From assembly GCF_000429005.1 (NCBI RefSeq), contig NZ_AUBA01000008.1, positions 62,001 through 126,000 of the forward strand: a stretch of 64,000 nucleotides of DNA, written 5' to 3'. The notes beneath the pieces are model-generated. The model was given only the letters and a program-made list of their open reading frames with translations. It did not search any database and was not told the origin of the DNA. Both the position numbers and the translations under genes were made by a program. Of the stretch, positions 1 through 8,702 are shown in pieces (positions within the stretch are counted from its first letter, which is position 1; the number at the start of each line of letters is the position of its first letter). Source of the DNA: Novosphingobium acidiphilum DSM 19966 (GTDB taxonomy: Bacteria; Pseudomonadota; Alphaproteobacteria; Sphingomonadales; Sphingomonadaceae).

Positions 1-192
1 CCTGCTGCTGCGACTCGATCCAGTGGACAAACCGGTCAGCGGGCGCGTTGTCATGGTCCCACATTCGCCGTATCTTGCAAGCGGTGTCGCGTCGGTACGC
101 AATCTTTTCAGGCCAGGTTGCAAGGTTCTGCCAAGACCGTAGTTTATGCCGACCGTTGGCGTGGAATGTGGGCATCGAGGAGATTGTCTGGG
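1..192. other. Window edge, no certain gene
   Basis: Nothing is clearly coding here. One forward frame is open from the window edge and stops at 140-142; it could be the last 46 codons of a gene that starts outside the window. On the reverse strand an ATG at 54 opens 18 codons to the edge. Neither is recognisable, so both are left unassigned. Confidence 0.4.
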
Positions 193-390
193 GTGACCGA
201 AGACGAAATGCGCAAGCGGTTGACCGCACTGCGAATGGAACATCGCGACCTCGATGCGGCGATCGAGGCGCTGAGCACGGCAGGATCGACCGATCAGTTA
301 CAGATTGCCCGGCTGAAGAAACGCAAATTGCGGCTGAAGGATCAGATCAGCATGATCGAAGACCATCTCATTCCGGATATCATCGCGTAA
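193..390 (+). CDS. YdcH/DUF465-like small coiled-coil protein
   Basis: Encodes a 65-residue basic, charged helical protein. The middle and end (residues about 6-60) have the YdcH/DUF465 pattern: RMEHRDLDAAIEAL, then LKKRKLRLKDQI. I chose the GTG at 193 because a GAGGAG lies ten bases upstream; an ATG at 208 in the same frame is the alternative. A longer frame reaches upstream, but its residues look random. The function of the family is not established; it probably forms a helical hairpin. It lies 115 bp before an RcdA-like gene on the same strand. Family assignment is from pattern recognition and fairly safe. Confidence 0.75.
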   Translation: MTEDEMRKRLTALRMEHRDLDAAIEALSTAGSTDQLQIARLKKRKLRLKDQISMIEDHLIPDIIA

Positions 391-505
391 TTTAAGGATT
401 TTTCTCCATCTCGCCGACAAATGCGGCGTGCCAATCCGATACACGCGCCGATCGCCCCGTCATCGCGGGTTGAGCCGTTACGTCACTGGCCGCTATGCGG
501 TCGCC

Positions 506-1009
506 ATGACCGGGGTGACGACGATCAATCCGCGCATTGTCGAAGCGCTGTATATCGAGGCACTTGTGCTGTCGGATGCTGCGCGCAGCCGGTTTGACCA
601 GTTGCGCGCACAGGCCGGGTTGCAGCAACGCGCGCCACGCGCCGGCCAATGCGATCACCGCGTGCGCCCCGATGATGTCGAGGTGATGTGCGAAGCGCTG
701 CGCACGACCACGCGCGTGATGCATTGCCTGGCCTGGCTGCTGAACCACCGCGCCTGGTTCGCGGGCGAAATCAGCGCGGTGCAATTGCGTCGTCATGGCC
801 GCCTGATCCGCCATTTTCCCGCGAGCGATCCGCAAATCGTGCGCCGCCTGCCCCACGACCTGGTCGATCTGGTGGATGAAAGCGAGCGCCTGTATGCGCG
901 GATCCAGCGGCTGGAATCGGCCTGGCGCGCCGAACAGCCCGCCCACGCCGGCACGGTCGAACGGCTGCACATCCGCCTGGCAGCGACCAACACCCTGCGC
1001 CACGCATAA
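506..1009 (+). CDS. RcdA-like DUF1465 family protein
   Basis: A 167-residue protein of the DUF1465 family, which includes Caulobacter RcdA, an adaptor that helps ClpXP degrade CtrA at the cell pole. The family signature is visible: VEALYIEALVLSDAAR near the N-terminus, then EALRTTTRVMHCLAWLL and AGEIS in the middle, and a helical C-terminus LVDESERLYARIQRLE. The start at 506 (MTGVTTINP) is preferred because the roughly 26 upstream in-frame residues are arginine-rich and unlike the family. That it acts in cell-cycle proteolysis here is inference from the family. The only other cell-cycle genes in the window are the parAB and dnaB groups, far away. Confidence 0.75.
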   Translation: MTGVTTINPRIVEALYIEALVLSDAARSRFDQLRAQAGLQQRAPRAGQCDHRVRPDDVEVMCEALRTTTRVMHCLAWLLNHRAWFAGEISAVQLRRHGRLIRHFPASDPQIVRRLPHDLVDLVDESERLYARIQRLESAWRAEQPAHAGTVERLHIRLAATNTLRHA

Positions 1010-1071
1010 CAACACACATAACAATCCGCGCGTGGCAAGTTGCGCTGCGCAACTTGCGTCCCCATCATGGG

Positions 1072-2016
1072 ATGATGACACAGTCGCCCCCGATCGAGAA
1101 TCCCCACGACCCCGGCACCTGGCCCACCGGGCGGTCGGTGCCCATGGAGCCGCTGGTGCGACGCGTGCTGGCGCCCAATGCATCGCCCTATACCTTTACC
1201 GGCACGCAGACCTATCTGGTGGGCGCGGGCGATGACGTTGCGGTCATCGATCCCGGGCCGGCCGACAGCGGCGTGGCGGGCCATGCCGACACACGCGGCG
1301 ATGGCCATGTCGAGGCGATTCTGGCCGCAATCGGCCCGGCGCGGCTGACCGCGATCATGTGCACCCACACCCACCGCGATCACAGCCCCGCTTCGCGCGC
1401 GTTGCACGCGGCAACCGGCGCGCCGATCGTCGGCTGTGCCCCGCTGATGCTCGATGACGACGGGCCGCGCGCCGACGCCGCTTTCGATCCCGATTATCGC
1501 CCCGACCGCGTGCTGACCCATGGCGAACGAATCAGTGGTCAGGGCTGGACCATCGAGGCGGTGGCGACCCCGGGACATACCAGCAACCATCTGTGCTATG
1601 CGCTGGTGGAAAGCGGTGCGTTGTTCACCGGTGATCATGTCATGGGCTGGTCGACCAGTGTGGTATCGCCCCCCGATGGCGATATGGCTGCCTATATGGC
1701 CAGCCTGTCGCTGCTGCAGGATCGGCCTGACCGGGTCTATTATCCGGCGCATGGCCCCCGGATCGACAATCCGCGCCAGTTTGTGCGCGGGATGATCGGC
1801 CATCGCCGCCAGCGCGAACGGCAGATCGTGACCCGGCTGGAAACCGGGCCGCATACCATCCCCGATCTGGTTGCAGGCATGTACAAGGGGCTCGATCCGC
1901 GCCTGCTGGGTGCGGCAGGGCGGTCGGTGCTGGCGCATCTGGTCGATCTGGAACGCCAGGGGCGTGTCCTGGCCGAAGGTGAACGCTGGCTTGCCCCCGA
2001 AGCCCCGCACGCCTAG
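1072..2016 (+). CDS. MBL-fold metallo-hydrolase, LACTB2-like
   Basis: A 314-residue metallo-beta-lactamase fold hydrolase. The zinc ligands are visible as THTHRDH (H99, H101, D103, H104), GHTSNH (H169), GDH (D188) and YPAHGP (H227). After the catalytic domain, residues about 250-314 form a winged-helix-like tail (LDPRLLGAAGRSVLAHLVDLERQG), as in the LACTB2/glyoxalase II-like subfamily. The substrate is unknown; LACTB2 relatives are nucleases or thioesterases. The start is uncertain: ATG 1072 or 1075, with no good ribosome-binding site. The gene ends 39 bp before nadA and probably shares its transcript. Confidence 0.85.
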   Translation: MMTQSPPIENPHDPGTWPTGRSVPMEPLVRRVLAPNASPYTFTGTQTYLVGAGDDVAVIDPGPADSGVAGHADTRGDGHVEAILAAIGPARLTAIMCTHTHRDHSPASRALHAATGAPIVGCAPLMLDDDGPRADAAFDPDYRPDRVLTHGERISGQGWTIEAVATPGHTSNHLCYALVESGALFTGDHVMGWSTSVVSPPDGDMAAYMASLSLLQDRPDRVYYPAHGPRIDNPRQFVRGMIGHRRQRERQIVTRLETGPHTIPDLVAGMYKGLDPRLLGAAGRSVLAHLVDLERQGRVLAEGERWLAPEAPHA

Positions 2017-2055
2017 ATCGCGCTCGATTGCTCTTTTACGACAGGACTTCCCGCC

Positions 2056-3042
2056 ATGACGGCCCAGACTTCCCTGCTTGCCGGCCTCGATCTTCGCGCC
2101 GAAATCGACCGACTGCGCAAGGAACGCAATGCGGTCATCCTGGCGCATTATTACCAGCGTCCGGAAATCCAGGATCTGGCCGATTATATCGGCGATTCGC
2201 TGGAACTGTCGCGCAAGGCGGCGGCCACCGATGCCGATGTGATCGCATTTTGCGGCGTGCGCTTCATGGCCGAAACCGCCAAGATCCTCAGCCCCGACAA
2301 GACTGTGATCCTGCCCGATATGGATGCCGGGTGCAGCCTTGAGGATTCATGCCAGCCCGATCAGTTCCGCGCCTTTCGCGACGCGCATCCCGATCACATC
2401 GCGCTGACCTACATCAACTGTTCGACCGAGGTGAAGGCTCTGTCCGACGTCATCGTCACCAGTTCCAGCGCCGAGACGATCCTGGCCAAGATCCCGCCCG
2501 AACAGAAAATCATCTTTGGCCCCGACCGGCACCTGGGCGGCTATCTCAATCGCAAGTTCGGGCGCGACATGCTGCTGTGGCCCGGTGTGTGCATCGTGCA
2601 CGAAGCGTTCAGCGAGACCGAACTGCTGAAGCTGAAAGCGCAATATCCCGACGCGCCGGTGGCCGCGCATCCGGAATGCCCCCCGCACATCATCGATCAT
2701 GCCGATTATGTCGGATCGACCACGGGTATCCTGAATTATGCCAAGGCGACCCCGGCCCGGACCCTGATCGTGGCAACCGAACCGCACATCATTCACCAGA
2801 TGCAACTGGCCATGCCCGACAAGCTGTTCATCGGCGCGCCGGGTGCCGACGGCAACTGCAACTGCAACATCTGTCCGTATATGGCATTGAACACGCTGGA
2901 AAAACTATATCTGGCGCTGCGCGATCTGACCCCGGTGGTGCATATCGAGGAAGGCTTGCGCCTGCAGGCCAAGAAAAGCCTGGATGCGATGCTCGCCATG
3001 GCATCGGGCACCGTCGGCCAAGGCGACCTGGGCGCGCGTTAA
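2056..3042 (+). CDS. nadA: Quinolinate synthase NadA
   Basis: Catalyses condensation of iminoaspartate with dihydroxyacetone phosphate to quinolinate in de novo NAD synthesis, using a [4Fe-4S] cluster. It has 328 residues. Visible motifs are AHYYQRPEIQDLADYIGDS (31-48), GCSLEDSC (C93, C99), HPECPP (C208) and NCNCNICPYM (C268, C270, C273); C93, C208 and C273 are the expected cluster ligands. An AGGA lies nine bases before the ATG. Its usual partners nadB and nadC are not next to it, so iminoaspartate must come from a gene elsewhere. Its stop codon lies in a TTAA shared with the convergent EamA gene. Confidence 0.95.
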   Translation: MTAQTSLLAGLDLRAEIDRLRKERNAVILAHYYQRPEIQDLADYIGDSLELSRKAAATDADVIAFCGVRFMAETAKILSPDKTVILPDMDAGCSLEDSCQPDQFRAFRDAHPDHIALTYINCSTEVKALSDVIVTSSSAETILAKIPPEQKIIFGPDRHLGGYLNRKFGRDMLLWPGVCIVHEAFSETELLKLKAQYPDAPVAAHPECPPHIIDHADYVGSTTGILNYAKATPARTLIVATEPHIIHQMQLAMPDKLFIGAPGADGNCNCNICPYMALNTLEKLYLALRDLTPVVHIEEGLRLQAKKSLDAMLAMASGTVGQGDLGAR

Positions 3043-3944
3043 CGGCGCAATCGGGCAAGCACCAGGGCGCTGGACACCAGAACCATGCCGATGGCATCCA
3101 GCGCCGTCGGCTGTTCGTGGAACGCGATCACGCCCACCAGCACCGAAATGGCCGGCTGGGTCAGCAGCGCCAACCCGATCACCAGCGGCGAAAACCGCGT
3201 GAGCGAAGCCACCAGCAAACCCTGTCCGACAACCTGGCTGCACAAGGCCAGCGCCAGCACCGGCCACCACACCTGCGGCATGACCGGCTCGCCCAGATAA
3301 AGCGCGGTGGCCAGCATGACCGGCGCCGCAAAAACCCCGGTATGGAACACCAGTGCCCAGCTGCCGACGCGGTCCTGCACCGGGCGCAGACAAAGGAAAT
3401 AGGCAAAATAGAATGTGCCGGCCAGGATGCACAGCAGATCGCCCACCAGCGTGTCGGTGGCGATTTCCAACGATCGGCCAAGCAGGATCATCGCCCCGAT
3501 CAGCGCGCAGGCCATCGCCGTCAGTTCGTTCATCCGCGGGCGCCGTCGAGCGACCACCAGCCCCCACAGCATCAGGAATATGCTGCCGACATTGCCGAAC
3601 AGCGTGGCATTGCCCAGCCGGGTGTGGCCGATGCCCAGATGCCATGACGCCAGGTCCAGCCCGAACACCACGCCCGCCAAAACCAGCATCAGCATCACCG
3701 GCGCGGGTTGGCCGAATACCCGCTGGCCGCCGCGCCGGGCCAGCCACATCAGCAGTGGCAGCGGCAGGATCAACCGCCAGAATCCCGCCGAGACCGGGCC
3801 GCAATCGGCCATGCGCACGAACACCGGGCCAAATGCCATCGCCATATTGCCCAGCAGCAACGCGGCCAGCCAGCGGCCGGGCGTGGCTGGCAAAGCTGCA
3901 CTTTGCGGTGCCAAGGTTTTTTGTGCAGATCCTGCGGTTGTCAT
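3039..3944 (-). CDS. EamA/DMT-superfamily transporter
   Basis: A 301-residue integral membrane protein with about ten hydrophobic segments arranged as two EamA repeats (roughly residues 25-155 and 165-300). The family exports amino acids, nucleotides or other metabolites; no substrate can be assigned. Features seen are a long hydrophobic core, short basic loops and an early ARRGGQ loop between helices 2 and 3. It converges on nadA and overlaps it by four bases: both stop codons are read from the same TTAA. The first twenty-odd residues are polar, so the ATG at 3944 gives a cytoplasmic N-terminus. Confidence 0.85.
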   Translation of the reverse strand: MTTAGSAQKTLAPQSAALPATPGRWLAALLLGNMAMAFGPVFVRMADCGPVSAGFWRLILPLPLLMWLARRGGQRVFGQPAPVMLMLVLAGVVFGLDLASWHLGIGHTRLGNATLFGNVGSIFLMLWGLVVARRRPRMNELTAMACALIGAMILLGRSLEIATDTLVGDLLCILAGTFYFAYFLCLRPVQDRVGSWALVFHTGVFAAPVMLATALYLGEPVMPQVWWPVLALALCSQVVGQGLLVASLTRFSPLVIGLALLTQPAISVLVGVIAFHEQPTALDAIGMVLVSSALVLARLRR

Positions 3945-4036
3945 AAGCGGGGCGATTGCCTAGCATAGGTTGCAAATGGAAACGGTTATCGCCCGTGCGA
4001 TGATCGCTCCTTTCCCATCCAGCAAAAGGCATGTCC

Positions 4037-5140
4037 ATGGTTGATTCGTTGTTCCAGCCGATCCATCTCGGCGCCATCGAGGCGCCCAATCGCATCGTCA
4101 TGGCCCCGCTGACTCGCGGCCGCGCAGGCGCCGACGGCGTGCCCACGCCGATCATGGCGACCTATTACAGCCAGCGCGCCAGCGCCGGGCTGATCATCAG
4201 CGAAGCGACCGGCATCAGCCGCGAAGGTGCGGGCTGGCCCAGCGCCCCCGGCCTGTGGACCGACGCCCAGACCGAAGCGTGGAAGCCGGTGATCGAGGCC
4301 GTGCACCAGGCCGGCGGGCGCATCGTTGCGCAATTGTGGCACATGGGCCGCATCGTGCACCCCTATTACCTGGGTGGTGAACCACCGGTGTCGGCATCGG
4401 CCACACGCGCGCCGGGTCATGCCCACACGCCCGAGGGAACCAAGGACTTTGAAACGGCGCGTCCGCTTCGGCTTGACGAGATGCCCCGGCTGATCGACGA
4501 TTATGGCCTGGCCGCTGAAAACGCCAAAAAGGCCGGGTTCGACGGGGTCCAGTTGCACGCCGCCAACGGCTATCTGATCGACCAGTTCCTGCGCAACGGC
4601 ACCAATCTGCGCGATGACAGCTATGGCGGATCGGTCGAAAACCGCGCGCGCCTGCTGGGCGAAGTGACCGAACGGCTGGTGTCGATCTGGGGCGCCGGCC
4701 ATGTGTCGGTGCGTCTGTCGCCCAACGGCGATTCGCAAGGCACCGATGACAGCGATCCGGCGGCGATCTTCGCCGAAGCCGCCCGCGTGCTGCAGGCGCT
4801 GAACATCGGATTTCTCGAACTGCGCCAGCCGGGCTCGAACGGCACCTTTGGCCGCACCGACGTGCCGCAGCAGGATGCCTTGATCCGGTCGATCTACAAA
4901 GGCCCGCTGGTGCTCAACAGCGATTACACCGCCGATGAGGCCGCCGCCGATGTTGCCTCGGGCCGGGCCGATGCCATCAGTTTTGGCCGTCCGTTCATCT
5001 CGAACCCCGATCTGGTCGAACGTATCCGGATCGGCGCGCCGTTCGCACCCAATGTCGGCGTGCCGCAGACGTGGTATTTCCCGGGCGAAGCCGGGTATAT
5101 CGACTATCCGACGCTGGCCGAGGCCGCTACGGACGCCTGA
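4037..5140 (+). CDS. Old yellow enzyme family alkene reductase
   Basis: An FMN-dependent NAD(P)H:flavin oxidoreductase of the old yellow enzyme family (NemA/N-ethylmaleimide reductase type), 367 residues. Motifs: NRIVMAPLTRGRA near the N-terminus, AQLWHMGR, then GVQLHAANGYLIDQFL carrying the His-x-x-Asn substrate-binding pair, GGSVENRARLL, and ISFGRPFISNPDL near the end. I prefer the ATG at 4037 because the AAAAGG at 4024-4029 is seven bases from it; the ATG at 4031 is too close. The family reduces activated C=C bonds of enones, maleimides or nitro compounds. A separate single-gene unit is likely, with the CitE-like gene 51 bp downstream. Confidence 0.9.
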   Translation: MVDSLFQPIHLGAIEAPNRIVMAPLTRGRAGADGVPTPIMATYYSQRASAGLIISEATGISREGAGWPSAPGLWTDAQTEAWKPVIEAVHQAGGRIVAQLWHMGRIVHPYYLGGEPPVSASATRAPGHAHTPEGTKDFETARPLRLDEMPRLIDDYGLAAENAKKAGFDGVQLHAANGYLIDQFLRNGTNLRDDSYGGSVENRARLLGEVTERLVSIWGAGHVSVRLSPNGDSQGTDDSDPAAIFAEAARVLQALNIGFLELRQPGSNGTFGRTDVPQQDALIRSIYKGPLVLNSDYTADEAAADVASGRADAISFGRPFISNPDLVERIRIGAPFAPNVGVPQTWYFPGEAGYIDYPTLAEAATDA

Positions 5141-5191
5141 CACGGGCTGGCCCGCCGTCACGCGCGGCGGGCCGCTTGCAGGAGGCTTGAA

Positions 5192-6070
5192 ATGACGTCA
5201 CCCCCGCGGTCCTGGCTGTTCATTCCTGGTGACAGCGAACGCAAGCTGGCCAAGGCGCCCGAAACCGGCGCGCATGCCCTGATCATCGATCTTGAAGACG
5301 CCGTGTCCGCCGACCGCAAAGCCGTGGGTCGGGCGATGACCGCGGCGTGGCTGGACAAAGCGGCAGGACAGGTTCCCGAACAACAGATCTGGGTGCGGAT
5401 CAACGCGGTCGAAACCGGGTTGTGGCGCGAAGATCTGGCCGCGATCGTCGCCGCAGCGCCAGCCGGAATCATGGTGCCCAAGGCCGCAGGGCCCGACCAG
5501 ATCGCGCTGATCGGCCACGAGCTTGATGCGCTTGAGCGCATGCATGGCGTTTCGCCCAGACACACCCGCATTGTGGCACTGGTCAGCGAAACGCCGCGCG
5601 CGGCCGTGACGATCCCGGCCTATGCCGATGCCGAATTGCCGCGTCTGGCCGGGCTGACCTGGGGCGCAGAGGATCTGGGTGCGGCGTTGGGCGCGACACG
5701 CAAGCGCGATTCGCGTGGCCGCTGGACCGATGCGTTCCGCCTGGTGCGCGCGCAGACCCTGCTGGTTGCGCATGCCGCCGGGTGCTGGGCCATCGACACG
5801 CTTCATGCCGATTTTCGCGACGAGAGCGGCTTGGCACAGATCGCCGCAGACGCTGCCGCCGACGGATTTGCCGGCATGCTGGCCATACACCCCGCGCAAG
5901 TTGCGGTGATCAACGGTGCCTTTGCCCCGGACGAAACAAGCCTGGCCGAAGCGCGCGCGATCGTTGCTGCGTTTGCTGCAAATCCGGGATCCGGCACTTT
6001 GCAGATCGACGGAAAGATGGTGGACCAGCCGCATTTGCGCGCAGCCAGGGCGCTGTTGGGCCTCGATTAG
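5192..6070 (+). CDS. HpcH/HpaI aldolase family, CitE-like lyase
   Basis: A 292-residue TIM-barrel protein of the HpcH/HpaI aldolase/citrate lyase beta family. It starts SWLFIPGDSERKLAKA and has the metal-binding IIDLEDAVS (about residues 31-39), the VRINAVET segment, GIMVPKA, and GLTWGAEDLGAALG with the conserved acidic residues. Relatives cleave citramalyl-, malyl- or citryl-CoA, or are malyl-CoA thioesterases. The stand-alone gene without citrate lyase alpha and gamma subunits argues for a CitE-like CoA-ester enzyme rather than true citrate lyase. A strong AGGAGG sits six bases before the ATG. It converges on the small lipoprotein gene with a three-base gap. Confidence 0.85.
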   Translation: MTSPPRSWLFIPGDSERKLAKAPETGAHALIIDLEDAVSADRKAVGRAMTAAWLDKAAGQVPEQQIWVRINAVETGLWREDLAAIVAAAPAGIMVPKAAGPDQIALIGHELDALERMHGVSPRHTRIVALVSETPRAAVTIPAYADAELPRLAGLTWGAEDLGAALGATRKRDSRGRWTDAFRLVRAQTLLVAHAAGCWAIDTLHADFRDESGLAQIAADAAADGFAGMLAIHPAQVAVINGAFAPDETSLAEARAIVAAFAANPGSGTLQIDGKMVDQPHLRAARALLGLD

Positions 6071-6073
6071 CGG

Positions 6074-6391
6074 CTAGTTGGCTGTTGCGGGTGCGTCGGG
6101 CTGGGCCGGGGCTGGTGCTGCGGTGTCGGCGGCATCATCGCTGGCGGTGTCGACGGCAAGCCCCTTCGGAGGCGGGGGCGGTGCCAGCAGCGGCTGCGAC
6201 TGCGTTCGATCGACATTCAGCATCGAATCGCTGATCGTGCCCGGCAGCACTTGTGCGCCCGCCGCCTTGCCCGCAGGTGGCTCCGCACCTTTGCCACAGG
6301 CGCCAAGCAGCACCAGCGCAGTGCAAGCCAGAAACCGGAACCGGCGGGCGGGAAAAAGCGTGAACTGCGGCATGAACAGCATTCCGGGCAT
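6074..6391 (-). CDS. Small proline-rich lipoprotein
   Basis: A 105-residue predicted lipoprotein of unknown function. A basic N-region (ARRFRFLA) leads to a hydrophobic stretch ending in the lipobox LLGAC, so the mature protein should be lipidated on that Cys. The mature part is low-complexity, rich in Ala, Pro and Asp (a run of proline at about residues 70-75). I place the start at 6391, where ATG overlaps the lipB stop as TGATG; upstream ATG 6400 and internal ATGs 6382 and 6373 are possible. Coupling to lipB suggests co-transcription, but nothing links the functions. Confidence 0.7.
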   Translation of the reverse strand: MPGMLFMPQFTLFPARRFRFLACTALVLLGACGKGAEPPAGKAAGAQVLPGTISDSMLNVDRTQSQPLLAPPPPPKGLAVDTASDDAADTAAPAPAQPDAPATAN

Positions 6392-7056
6392 CAGGGACAA
6401 GGCGCATCCAGCTGCGCCAGAAAGGCATCGAGCCGGGCGAGCAGGGCCTTATCCCACGTCTGCGCGTCAACCTCCAGCCCCAGATCGGCCAGACTTGTCA
6501 CGCCATGGTCGGCTATGCCGCACGGCACGATGCCACCGAAATGCGCAAGATCGGGCGACAGGTTGACCGAAAACCCGTGCATCGTCACCCAGCGGCGGAT
6601 GCGGATGCCGATTGCGCCGATCTTGGCCTCGGCTCCAGCGGGCCCCCGCGTCCAGATGCCGACGCGGCCCGGCGCACGCCACGATTCGACCCCGAAATCG
6701 CCCAGCGTGTCAATCACCCAGCCTTCGACAGCATGAACAAAACCGCGCACGTCGCGTGCCCGATCGCGCAGATCGAGCAGGATATAGCCGATGCGTTGGC
6801 CGGGGCCGTGATAGGTATAGCGCCCGCCGCGTCCCGCCTCGACCACGTCAAAGCGCGCATCGAGCAGGTCTTCACGCAGGGCACTTGTGCCTGCGGTGTA
6901 GACCGGCGGGTGTTCCAGCAGCCAGACCAGTTCGCGCGCGGCGCCTTCGGCAATCGCGGTGTTGCGCTCGGTCATCGCCGCCAGCGCCTCGCGATAGGGC
7001 ACGCGGGCGCTTTCGATGCGGATTTCGATATCCCGATCGGGCAACGGCAGGATCAT
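6391..7056 (-). CDS. lipB: Octanoyl-ACP:protein N-octanoyltransferase LipB
   Basis: Transfers octanoate from acyl carrier protein to lipoyl domains, the first step of lipoate synthesis. It has 221 residues, the usual length. The family core is visible: GRGGRYTYHGPGQ (about 75-87), then AKIGAIGIRI with the catalytic Lys (K145), and IVPCGI with the catalytic Cys (C179). The ATG at 7056 is chosen because upstream in-frame residues read into a non-coding inverted repeat. Its stop is coupled by TGATG to a lipoprotein gene. lipA is not in the window. Confidence 0.95.
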   Translation of the reverse strand: MILPLPDRDIEIRIESARVPYREALAAMTERNTAIAEGAARELVWLLEHPPVYTAGTSALREDLLDARFDVVEAGRGGRYTYHGPGQRIGYILLDLRDRARDVRGFVHAVEGWVIDTLGDFGVESWRAPGRVGIWTRGPAGAEAKIGAIGIRIRRWVTMHGFSVNLSPDLAHFGGIVPCGIADHGVTSLADLGLEVDAQTWDKALLARLDAFLAQLDAPCP

Positions 7057-7138
7057 CGCTCCGCTTTGGCGGCGCGCTGTCGCTGGTGCAAGCACGCTTT
7101 CACGAAAACCGGTTTCCACGGGCCGCTTCGATGGCCTG

Positions 7139-7224
7139 GGCGGTGTGGACCAATTCGGCAGCCCCACGGCTGGGGTGGCCCTGTAAAAGGTCCCGGCGGC
7201 GTTGCGGAATTGGTCCACGCCGCC
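7139..7224. repeat. 86-bp inverted-repeat element upstream of lipB
   Basis: Two 22-nt arms, 7139-7160 and 7203-7224, are complementary at 20 of 22 positions, with the exact core GTGGACCAATTC facing GAATTGGTCCAC. Between them is a smaller hairpin CCCCA-CGGC-TGGGG. It lies in the 200-bp gap between the divergent lipB and membrane-protein genes. It could be a cruciform-forming repeat element, or paired half-sites for a repressor such as a GntR type. The right arm also resembles the D-arm of tRNA-Leu (GCGGAATTGGT), but no other part of a tRNA is present. Confidence 0.75.
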
Positions 7225-7256
7225 TAGAGATGGCGTGAAGAGCGAGGTGTCGAAAC

Positions 7257-8084
7257 GTGGTTACCCTGGACAGCAGCGCCGCATGGCAAACCGCACGCCG
7301 TATTGTGTCGGCCAATCGCGATGTGCTTTTGGCGATTGCCGGCGTGTTTTTCCTGATGCCGCAGCTGGTCAACGCGCTGTTGCCCATGCCCCAGGTCATG
7401 CCGGGCATGACACCCGAACAGATCGGCGAAGCCTTCACCGGGTTCTACACGAGCAGGCCTTTGCTGTTTCCCGTGTTGCTGCTGCTGACTTTGCCGGGGC
7501 TGGTCGGGCACCTGACCATGCTGACGGTGCTGCTTGACCGCGATCGCCCGACAGTGGGTGGCGCGATCCGCACCGGGTTTCAATTTTTGCCCAGCTATCT
7601 TGCGGTGCAATTCCTGATCGCGCTGGCCCTGTTTGTCATGCTAGTGCTGGTCACGGGCGTTTTGTCGCTGCTGTTCATTCCGCCGGCCATCGCGTCGGCC
7701 ATTGCCATCGTCGGGGCGATCTATCCGCTGCTGCGCCTGGTCATGGTCGGGCCTGAAATGATCGTGCGCAAGGTGCCCAATCCGTTTCGTGCGATCGGCT
7801 TTGGCCTGGGACGCACGCGCGGCCATTTTACCAGCCTGTTGCTGTTCTTCATGCCCGCGGTTGCGATCTTCGTCGTCATTTTCGGCCTGGTGCTGATCTT
7901 TGTGAATCCGCTGCTGGCGCTGGTCGTGCATGGCGAATCGCTGCGTCTGATCAGCGAAGCGATCGCGGCGGTGCTGACCGCAATCGGACAGACGTATTAT
8001 GCGGCGATCGTCGCATCGACCTATAACCAGCTCGGCCCGGTGGGCGGGCTTGGTGACGCGATCAGCCCTTCCAACCCCAGCTGA
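7257..8084 (+). CDS. Integral membrane protein, GDPD-membrane-domain-like
   Basis: A 275-residue membrane protein with about six hydrophobic segments, two of them long (around residues 115-165 and 190-235). The arrangement, with TVGGAIRTGF before a helix and NPFRAIGFGLGRTRGH before another, resembles the membrane domain found with glycerophosphodiester phosphodiesterases and YciC-like proteins: interior helices preceded by short amphipathic segments. No catalytic motif is present. It begins with GTG at 7257. It overlaps the convergent methyltransferase gene by 23 bp. Function unknown. Confidence 0.7.
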   Translation: MVTLDSSAAWQTARRIVSANRDVLLAIAGVFFLMPQLVNALLPMPQVMPGMTPEQIGEAFTGFYTSRPLLFPVLLLLTLPGLVGHLTMLTVLLDRDRPTVGGAIRTGFQFLPSYLAVQFLIALALFVMLVLVTGVLSLLFIPPAIASAIAIVGAIYPLLRLVMVGPEMIVRKVPNPFRAIGFGLGRTRGHFTSLLLFFMPAVAIFVVIFGLVLIFVNPLLALVVHGESLRLISEAIAAVLTAIGQTYYAAIVASTYNQLGPVGGLGDAISPSNPS

Positions 8085-8688
8085 TCACGCAAGGCGGCAG
8101 GTTCACGGGTTCAAAACCCCTGTCGATCCGTTCGAAATAGCCTGCCATCATCTGCCGTGCATGCGTGGTGTATTGATAGACCAGAAACGCCCCGCCCGGG
8201 CGCAGCACCCGCCGGGTTGCTGCCATGATTGCAGGGCCGACACCAGGGGGCAGCGTGCTGAACGGCAGGCCCGACAGGACATGGTCGGCATGATCGAAAC
8301 CGTGCGCCGCGACAATATCCACCACATCTGCGGCCGACCCCAGGACCGCGCTGAACCGCGAATCGCGGATCGTTGCCTGAAGATAGGCAATGAAATCGGG
8401 ATTGGTGTCGATCACGATCAACACGCCATCGCGCCGCAGCCGTTCGAGCACCGGACGGCAAAATGTGCCGACGCCCGGCCCATATTCGACAAACACCCGG
8501 CAATTGCCCCAATCGACCGGTGACAGCACCCGCCGGATCGTGCGCTGCGATGACGGCACCAGCGCGCCAACCATCGCCGGGTGCTGGACAAAGCCTTTCA
8601 GAAACAGCGCCATCGGCCCCAGCAACGCGCGCGCCTTGCGCTTGATCCGGGCGGGTAGGGGTTCGTGGGCGAACTGGACTGGCGACAT
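8062..8688 (-). CDS. PmtA-like phospholipid N-methyltransferase
   Basis: A 208-residue SAM-dependent methyltransferase. Motif I is VEYGPGVGTF (about residues 60-70), followed by LIVIDTNPDFIAYL (acidic end of beta 2) and the LSGLPFSTLP stretch typical of bacterial phosphatidylethanolamine N-methyltransferases of the PmtA type. The N-terminal FLKGFVQHP segment and absence of transmembrane helices also fit peripheral PmtA enzymes. A near-perfect AGGTGA at 8697-8702, eight bases upstream, fixes the start at 8688; a second ATG at 8718 is weaker. It would make phosphatidylcholine or methylated intermediates; that substrate is inference. It lies next to the predicted inositol-lipid genes. Confidence 0.75.
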   Translation of the reverse strand: MSPVQFAHEPLPARIKRKARALLGPMALFLKGFVQHPAMVGALVPSSQRTIRRVLSPVDWGNCRVFVEYGPGVGTFCRPVLERLRRDGVLIVIDTNPDFIAYLQATIRDSRFSAVLGSAADVVDIVAAHGFDHADHVLSGLPFSTLPPGVGPAIMAATRRVLRPGGAFLVYQYTTHARQMMAGYFERIDRGFEPVNLPPCVISWGWKG

Positions 8689-8696
8689 TTTTATTA

Positions 8697-8702
8697 TCAC
8701 CT
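8697..8702 (-). promoter_or_regulatory. Strong Shine-Dalgarno for the PmtA-like gene
   Basis: AGGTGA on the reverse strand, eight bases before the ATG at 8688, with an A/T-only spacer. It matches the 16S rRNA anti-SD and decides the start over the ATG at 8718. Confidence 0.7.

Noticed and set aside
7193..7225. tRNA-Leu-like fragment near lipB
   Set aside because: Only a D-arm-like stretch matches; there is no anticodon stem, T-arm or CCA end.
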